From Obelidium mucronatum (taxonomy: Eukaryota > Chytridiomycota > Chytridiomycetes > Chytridiales > Chytriomycetaceae), in the NCBI GenBank assembly GCA_025765595.1, contig JAIVFH010000032.1, forward strand, positions 1 to 64,000: DNA of 64,000 nt. The letters are read 5' to 3'. Positions 57,232 to 64,000 of this stretch are shown here, in pieces. The stretch's first letter is position 1, and the number at the start of each line of letters is the position of its first letter. The notes beneath the pieces are model-generated. The model saw nothing but the letters and a program-made list of their open reading frames with translations. It ran no database searches and was not told the DNA's origin. The position numbers were made by a program, and so were the translations under genes.

Positions 57232-57852
57232 AGTTTAATAAAAGTTGTATCTTTGATTCTTGCCAGTGTCTGGTTTTTATATTTATTTTTGGGGACAAGC
57301 CTGGCACTGCCTCGTACCGCCGCATGAATGACAAATTACATGAAAATTTCCACTAGCTGCTGCTCTTGCGAGCTTGGAAATCTGATGTGTTATCAAAAGT
57401 GGCTGTATGGCCAAAATCAAAACAAATGGTTGTGTTGCATCTACTTCGCGTGAAATACCTGTTGGATATTCTTTGCAGTATACAGATGCATTCATTTTCT
57501 TATTTAAGTTGACTGCTCCGTATTCTTCAAACGAATTCATGCAGCGAATGTCAGCGCCTAGATATCATCTTTTTAAATTTCAAGCATTATTTTCAGACAA
57601 TAATCTGAAGATTTTTTGCATCACAGCATGCGCGTCTGTCTCCTATGTGCGATTGTATTGTATCAAAGAATCAGGACTCTTCAGGAGATACTTTGCAAGC
57701 CCGCACCGCCACTCGCCTCACAAATTTCAAATATTCTTCAATGGTGATCTATTGCTATCAAATTTGGCTATGCCCTCGCGAGAGCGAATCGCTCGTTCGA
57801 AGGTCCTTGCTGGTTCTTGTGAATAGTTCTTGTTTTCTTTTTCTTGAATCGA
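57232..57852. promoter_or_regulatory. Divergent region between the secreted protein and RPAP1
   Basis: 621 bp between two divergent start codons. No strong repeat or TATA box identified; open frames here are without family signature. Confidence 0.4.
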
Positions 57853-60800
57853 ATGAGTCTCTTTTCGCAACGACGGAACAAGACGCCCAACAGCTGCAGC
57901 CAGCCGCAACCGCGCAGCGAGGCGAATGCCGCGCCGCCGCTTGTGTTGGGCGAAATTGTCGAGCACGAATTGGCGCCGCCTGGCGCCGACTTTGCGGCTT
58001 CGAAAGTGTTTCCCGGCGGCTTTCCGACGGTCGCAAAACAAGCCGACGGCGGCCACGAAGCGGCGCCGCACGGAGCGGCGCACGGCGACTTGCGCGGCGT
58101 CGCCAGCGCCGTCGACCGCGAAAACACGGCGAAGATAAACGCAATGTCGGCGGCCGAAGTCAGCGACGCGCAGGCGCAGATTATGGCCACGTTTTCGCAG
58201 GAAACAATCGACAAGTTCAGGGCGCTGCATGCGCGGAAGATGGAGAAGGAGAAGGCGGCTGCAACTACTGCCACAGAACAAAAGCCAAAAGCGGTTTCAT
58301 TCAAGGAAAATACTGAATTCAATGAGGACGTGGATCAAGGAGCCGCCATCTCGGCTGCGATGCAGTCCTATCATGATGGCATTCAACAGCAGCAGCAGTT
58401 ACGGGATCTTCCACCTTCCTCGGAATCCTCTAAACTCGAGTGGATGACTCCTGTCGCTTTGCCCCATGATGGATTGTCTCAATCTTCAGCCACAGATCTG
58501 CGATTCTCTTTGATTGGTCATGTTATTCCGTTCGGCGTTGATTTACCCGTTTCTCTTGGCTTACATCATCACGGAGATGATCCTGCCAGCGCTGGGTATG
58601 CTTGCTTCTAATTCTTTCAACTAGCGAGATTTTTTTCTGATGATTACCTCGGTGTATAGATACACCGTCAAAGAATTGATTTATCTGGCACGAAGTTCCG
58701 TTTCTTCTCAAAGATCATTGTGTACGCAAACGCTTGTGGCAATTGTTCAGCGCTTCATGGCTTCTGAATACAGCCCTGCAGAGATGAATATCATTGGAGA
58801 ATCAATTCGCGCATATATGGTGCTAATTCATATTCGAGCAGCCATTGATGACTCGAGCGTGACTATTACTAGCATTGGGATTGCTGGTGTCGCGGCAGCC
58901 CTCGGCATCAAGTCACTCAGCACATCATTGAAAACGGTTCAACTTTCAAATCTCTACAGATTCACAAAGAATGGTCACATTGCATTCGAAATGAGCCAAA
59001 GAAACCTCCTCGAAATTGTCTCCAAATGGTCTGGAGTCCTCAAATCTTCATCCACCGCCACTCCAAAGAAGTTTGTTGAAGGAATGTCCAACGAAGATGT
59101 TTCCAGCCTCGTCATTTCTGACATTATACCAAGTCTCGCTGAAACTCATCTCTTTGAACGATTTCAACTACTTCTTGTCACAAAACGACTTAATTGGACG
59201 GATGCTGAACTTGTTTTGCTCATTCTTGTTCGAATGGCCCAGCATTCTATAAAAGTTGCCAACTCCATTGCTTCCACCCCTGGCCTTTTGCAATCAGTTC
59301 GGCAAAATTATCTATCTATCCCATGGCCAAACGTTAATCAATCTAGTCTCAAAATGGTTGTTTTGTCATTGCAATTAATGCAGACTTTATTGCAAGCAAA
59401 TCTGAGAAATCCATCTATTGTTCAGATCTTGGAATCTGCAAATATTGTGATTCGGTTCATTTTGTTAAAACCAAATGGGGTAACCAATGACAGCGGCGAA
59501 TCGGGTGACAAGAATGTTTCGCTACTATATGGAATGGTTCAATCCGAATCATTTCGGTTGTTATCGCTCTTGTTTGAGTATGGATCGACGACACACTTGT
59601 TTTTCGATTTAAGGAACGAGTTTGTGAACACTGGTATTGATTTGTTGCAGCGGGTGAAAAGTGGGGATGATGAGGAGGTGTGGGGCCAGTGTCTTTCTTT
59701 TTGGAAGATGGTTTCTTCAGCGGCCAAGTTGGCCAGGAAAGACGTTGATGGAATCAGTTCAGAAACTATTTCACCTCTCGTTTTAGTTGGAGTAGAGTTT
59801 TTTAATGTCTTGATCGAGGTATGTTCACTTTTCTTTCTCATCCAAAGTGTAATGAGAATTCCTGCAGAAGCAAGAAGGACTCCAAGTGTATGGATCTATT
59901 CTTCTCTCTCTTCTTTTGGATATCTTTAGCGAATTCCTGGGTCTATTGGTTGACAATGGCCCCGCATTCAAGTCTTTCTTGTCGAAGTTGAAGGCACTTG
60001 AAATAAGCTCACAGCCCATTGTTCAAAACGCCCTATTATCTCTCAAATCTAGCAGTAAATTTGAAAAGCAGTCAAGATTTATGTTTGGAGTTGCTATTCC
60101 CGACCCTGACGGTCTTGATTTCGCCATTCAACGAACTATCAATGCAAACTTGGTCGAAGCAGCCCTCGTATTTGATTCTAAATTATCGAAATCTGGCGTT
60201 TCTGTGAGCGATATTGATGCTCTCTGTATCAAGGTTCTGCAAAGCCTCCTGGACTCAAACACAAACAAGTCAGACTGGGCATGGGTATATGCTCGCGGAG
60301 AAAGTGATTTGCGAGCATCTATTCTTCTCAAGCTATCTGAATCAATTAAAACCCCACTCAAGCAAGCGGAACCAAGAGAGAAGGTTATCCTGTCCTCGAT
60401 ATTGACCTTCATTCGCACATGCCTCCCAACCGACAAAGACATTTTTTCTCATATTTTCAAAACTCTACAATACTATCCCGGCGCTTTCTCCCGATCCACT
60501 CCCGCCGCGCTGCAGATCCTCACCGCCGAATTCTCTCTAGACAAAACCAACCCCTCTCCAGACACTAGGACAATCTCCTTCTCCCCAACAAACCTCCCAG
60601 CAAAACCAGACTGGATGTACCTCCCACTCACCACCTACAACCTTTCCGACAACCACCCAGACGACGCTGTCCGCGTTGTTTCCACAACCCTCCAATTCAT
60701 CCAAACCCTCGAAACTCAGTCCCGCGAACCACCACAATACGACGCCTTGAAAATCGCCAACCTCATGAAACTATACCTCCTCCCGCCTTGCTCGACTGGA

Positions 60801-61517
60801 CAGGAGATTTATACGTTGGGTGATATAACTCCTTGTGTTTCAGGGCTTTTGGATACATATAGGGAGACGCTTGAATCCGGGGTTTTGGATTTGGAATCTG
60901 TGTTTGGTAACAGCAGTGACCACAACAGTTCTGTTGGTGGTGGAAGTAGCGGTAACACTCAGTTTTATAAACTGTATCAGGAGTTGGTGGCGCAGTGGTT
61001 GGCGACTTCGTTTGGAGATGTTACCTTCACAAGGCTTGTAGTGCTGCCTTTGCAAATGCGGTATCCATATGACTTCCGGGCGCTGTTTTGGAGTGAGGTG
61101 AATGCAGATGGGGGTGGTGGGTTGAAGTTGTTGATGAATATGAAGGAGCAGGTGATTGCTGGGCGGGATGGGTTGAAGGCGTATTGTGAACCAGTGGAGA
61201 CGAGTGAAATTGTGGTGAATATGTATTTGGAGGCGCTTGTGAAAGGGTTGGTGGTGGTGCGGCCGGATAAGGAATTGAAGGAGTGTGTGTTTAGGGCGAT
61301 TGCTGTGGCGCATGTTGCTGGGTATCTGTTTCGTGATGGTGGAGGAGGAGGAGGAGGAGAGAGGGTTGGTGGGTTTAGGAGGAGTTTGATTGAGACTGTC
61401 AAGAAACTGGATCAAGTTTGTTTGGGCTCGTTTTTGGATGAGTTTTTTGCTGCGGGTGTTGCAGTTTCTTTGGAAGAGGTGGAGAGACGGAGGATGATGT
61501 GGGAATCGTTTGTTTGA
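57853..61517 (+). CDS. RPAP1: RNA polymerase II-associated protein 1 homologue (1,183 aa)
   Basis: Exons 57853-58595, 58660-59818, 59868-61517 join in phase with no break. The N-terminus has VLGEIVEHELAPPG and GGFPTVAKQ, the RPAP1_N pattern; residues 210-275 have LRFSLIGHVIP...LHHHGDDPASAGYTVKELIYL, the RPAP1_C signature. The long remainder is helical, as in the yeast homologue Rba50. The family helps assemble and import RNA polymerase II. The first 350 bp of coding sequence are strongly GC-rich and then shift to AT-rich codon use. An intact 3.5-kb frame shows that parts of this assembly are accurate. Confidence 0.9.
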
Positions 61518-61630
61518 GATGAAACTCTTTAAAAAAAACCAGCTGCATGCGATTAATTGAGATTAATTGTATATTTTAAAAGATTCCATTTATTTTGTTT
61601 TTTGTTTTTGTTTTTTTTTTAGCACAAAAA

Positions 61631-63526
61631 ATGAAGCACTTGCGAGAAGAACCAGTGGCTCCAACGCCGGGTGAACGTTACGTGAAGCCAAAGATTCGAA
61701 AGGAACAGGAAAAGGAGAGCAAGAGATTAGCTCTGGCAGATATTGATCCGGAAAAGAAGGTCGTTGCTCAGTTGAAATCTGACGAAAACGATCAAGTCCT
61801 TGGCCCGTTGCTCAACCTCCCCGTTGGCTCTACAGTAAATCAATTGGCAGAAATCGTGAACCAGCTGCTTGGAAATGTATGGTTATTTTCTAAGCGCACA
61901 AGACTGTTGTTGACATGAATTACAGGAAGATCCCCTTCCATACTCCTTCTTTGTCGATTCCCAAGAACTGTCATCAACAATCCATGAAGATATCATCGTG
62001 AATCAAGGAAAATCTTCAGAAGAAATGATTACAATCTGTTACAGACCGCAAGCTGTATTCAAAGTGCGAACAGTTACACGCTGCTCTAGCAGTCTGAATG
62101 GACATACGGAAGCTGTGCTAGTTGTTTCATTTAGTCCAGATGGAGCCATGCTCGCCACTGGGTCTGGAGATACCACCATTCGAATCTGGGACCTCAACAC
62201 GGAAACGCCGAAACATACTCTGACGGGTATAATATGTTTCTTTGTACAAATTCGGCTCCTCTTAAAAAACGATTCTTGATTAGGGCACACAAATTGGGTT
62301 CAGATTCTTGCTTGGTCGCCTGATGCCAAGTTTCTTACGTCTGGATCTATGGATAAGACAATTCGTATCTGGGACCCCAAAGCTGGAAAAGCGCTTGGAG
62401 ACGGTCTTAAATCACATACTCAATTGATTACTGGAATTGCTTGGGAGCCTTTGCACTTGTAAGCGAGTTACCCCGTCGTTCACTACCGAAAAAAAAAAAA
62501 AAAAAAAACTTAAATTTATTTTCCACCGCCAGAAACAAAAATTGTAATCGCTTTGCAACGTCATCTAAAGACATGTCCATCAAGATTTGGAATGCACAAA
62601 CGCGACAAGTCCTCATGACAATGACTTCACACACTGGGCCCGTGACATGCATCAAATGGGGTGGAACGGGACTTCTCTATTCTGCGTCACGGGATAAATC
62701 CGTGAGAGTCTGGGATGCCAAGGATGGGAAACTCGTTCGCGTCCTTGAAGGACATGGGCATTGGGTCAATAGTCTGGCTGTTAGCAGCGAGTTCTTGGTT
62801 CGGACTGGAGGATGGGATCATACGGGCAAGAAATTTGCGTCAACGGAGGAAGCGCATGAAGCCGCTGTGGAGCGGTATAACAAGAACAAAGGGGAAGGGC
62901 CCGAGCGGTTGGCGTCGTGCTCTGATGATTTTACAATCTATTTATGGAATCCAGAAGTCAGCAAGAAGCCTGTTGCTAGAATGACTGGTGGGTTGGAAGA
63001 AAACTCAGGGCTGCTAGAATGAATGACTAATTTACGAACGCGTTATTTTTATAGGACATATGCAACTCGTTAATCATATCAGTTTCGCTCCGGATGGTCG
63101 TACGTTGGCGAGTGCAAGTTTCGATAAATCTGTCAAATTATGGGATGGACATACTGGAAAGTAAGACCCAAAGAATATCTCTCTCCTTTTCAAAGTTCTG
63201 AATTAATGACTTAAAAATAATTTAATAGATTTATTGAAACTCTTCGAGGCCATGTTGGTGCTGTTTATCAAGTCACCTTTTCTAGTGATTCCCGCCAGAT
63301 TCTCTCGTGTTCCCGAGATTCCACATGCAAAGTATGGGATTTGAAAACCAGGAAACTAAAGATGGACCTTCCAGGCCACGCTGACGAGGTGTTTAGCGTT
63401 GATTGGAGTCCCGGTGGAGACAAAGTGGCGAGTGGAGGAAAGGATCGAGTTGTGAAAATGTGAGTATTCTGTATATTCTTAAGCTATAAGTGTCCCTAAC
63501 ACTCCCATTTCAGCTGGAAGCATTGA
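61631..63526 (+). CDS. RSA4: RSA4/Notchless (NLE1) WD40 ribosome-assembly factor (508 aa)
   Basis: Seven exons: 61631-61876, 61926-62226, 62284-62458, 62533-62987, 63055-63160, 63229-63459, 63514-63526; the last holds only the final codons (IWKH). The NLE domain ([35 protein letters not shown]) is followed by a WD40 propeller with repeats such as [20 protein letters not shown] and [21 protein letters not shown]. Rsa4 is the Mdn1/Rea1 substrate released from pre-60S particles. Length matches the family. It starts 113 bp after RPAP1. Confidence 0.95.
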
Positions 63527-63618
63527 CAGGAAGAGAACGTTGTGTTTCGCTTAGACTCATTAACTTTATAGTGCTGCAATAAACTTGTGTTTTGAACTCA
63601 TCCCTCATTCGTCTTATT

Positions 63619-63888
63619 TTATAAGCCCCCACCAAAAGAACGAAACATCTTGTTCCAACTGCTTGAACCCCTCTGTCTAAGAATTATACGCGAATCAAAT
63701 CGCGAGGCCTGCGATGCGCTTTCAGAATGCCTCGTAGTACTTGGTCCTCCAAATGACCTAAAGAGTTTGTTCCAAACGGGTTTTGATCCATCATTGGTGG
63801 GCCCGGGAGCATACACTGGTAAGTGCTGTGCTGTCTTTGAAGCAGCATAGAAAGATGTGGCATCTGGCATTTGCTGGCTTCGCTCCAT
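63619..63888 (-). CDS. Possible gene end with two FRSFGG motifs
   Basis: An 89-codon frame contains VWNKLFRSFGG and, near its end, SWNKMFRSFGG. The repeated motif suggests real coding sequence, perhaps the last exon of a gene extending beyond the window. No family is recognised and upstream splice sites lie outside view. Confidence 0.35.
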   Translation of the reverse strand: MERSQQMPDATSFYAASKTAQHLPVYAPGPTNDGSKPVWNKLFRSFGGPSTTRHSESASQASRFDSRIILRQRGSSSWNKMFRSFGGGL

Positions 63889-64000
63889 GGATTCGTCGTG
63901 TCAAAGTGCTGATGAGCTCGATGTGATGAAAGACAGAGTGTGATCGATAGTACTCCTTTTTGGCGTGATTAATGTGGAGTTGCCACAGAGCCTGGATTGT

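Overview
The window is nuclear DNA of a fungus, most likely an early-diverging, chytrid-like lineage. Genes are split by many short GT-AG introns (about 45-110 bp), intergenic spaces are often under 100 bp, and the gene set is fungal: cerevisin-type subtilase, Zn2Cys6 regulator, RSA4, SLX9, NOP2, MSP1, V-ATPase subunit e, OPT transporter. The chytrid placement is inference; the fungal placement is well supported.

Layout. 1-872: end of a C2-domain gene. 1883-3980: copy A of a lineage-specific membrane-anchored coiled-coil gene, followed by an array of paired hairpins (4255-4985). 5217-7691 (minus): OPT transporter, divergent from 8408-13049, a three-RA/PH/AGC-kinase-like protein with degenerate catalytic motifs. 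13080-14499: bestrophin. 14817-18391: frame-broken winged-helix/ankyrin gene. 19340-22782 (minus): hairpin array B and gene copy B. 23716-25304 (minus): soluble HMG-CoA reductase, divergent from a Zn2Cys6 regulator (25698-27374). 27776-31738: subtilase and mitochondrial GUF1. 32370-33400: decayed copy C with its own decayed array. 33935-40550: a complete 6,600-bp KDZ DNA transposon with TIRs and 8-bp target duplication. 41061-43287 (minus): putative N-myristoylated protein. 44682-51799: MSP1, NOP2, an uncertain gene, SLX9. 52072-53286: a smaller TIR element. 53944-57231 (minus): VMA9, mitochondrial L11, a WrbA-type quinone reductase, tRNA-Met(CAT), a secreted Cys-rich protein. 57853-63526: RPAP1 and RSA4.

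The most unusual content is the three-locus unit made of the coiled-coil membrane gene (copies A, B, C) plus an array of alternating hairpins directly 3' of each copy. Stem sequences differ between loci and between units but stay self-complementary, while the loop core (CTCWTTA closed by GGW/WCC) is kept. This compensatory pattern argues that the folded form matters. The upstream flank is also conserved between copies A and B.

Several conserved genes (four breaks in GUF1; also HMG-CoA reductase, the kinase-like gene, ankyrin gene, gene copy B) carry single-base frame breaks, mostly +1 insertions, while neighbours such as OPT, RPAP1, NOP2 and RSA4 are intact. Residual assembly errors are a serious alternative to pseudogenisation and should be excluded first.
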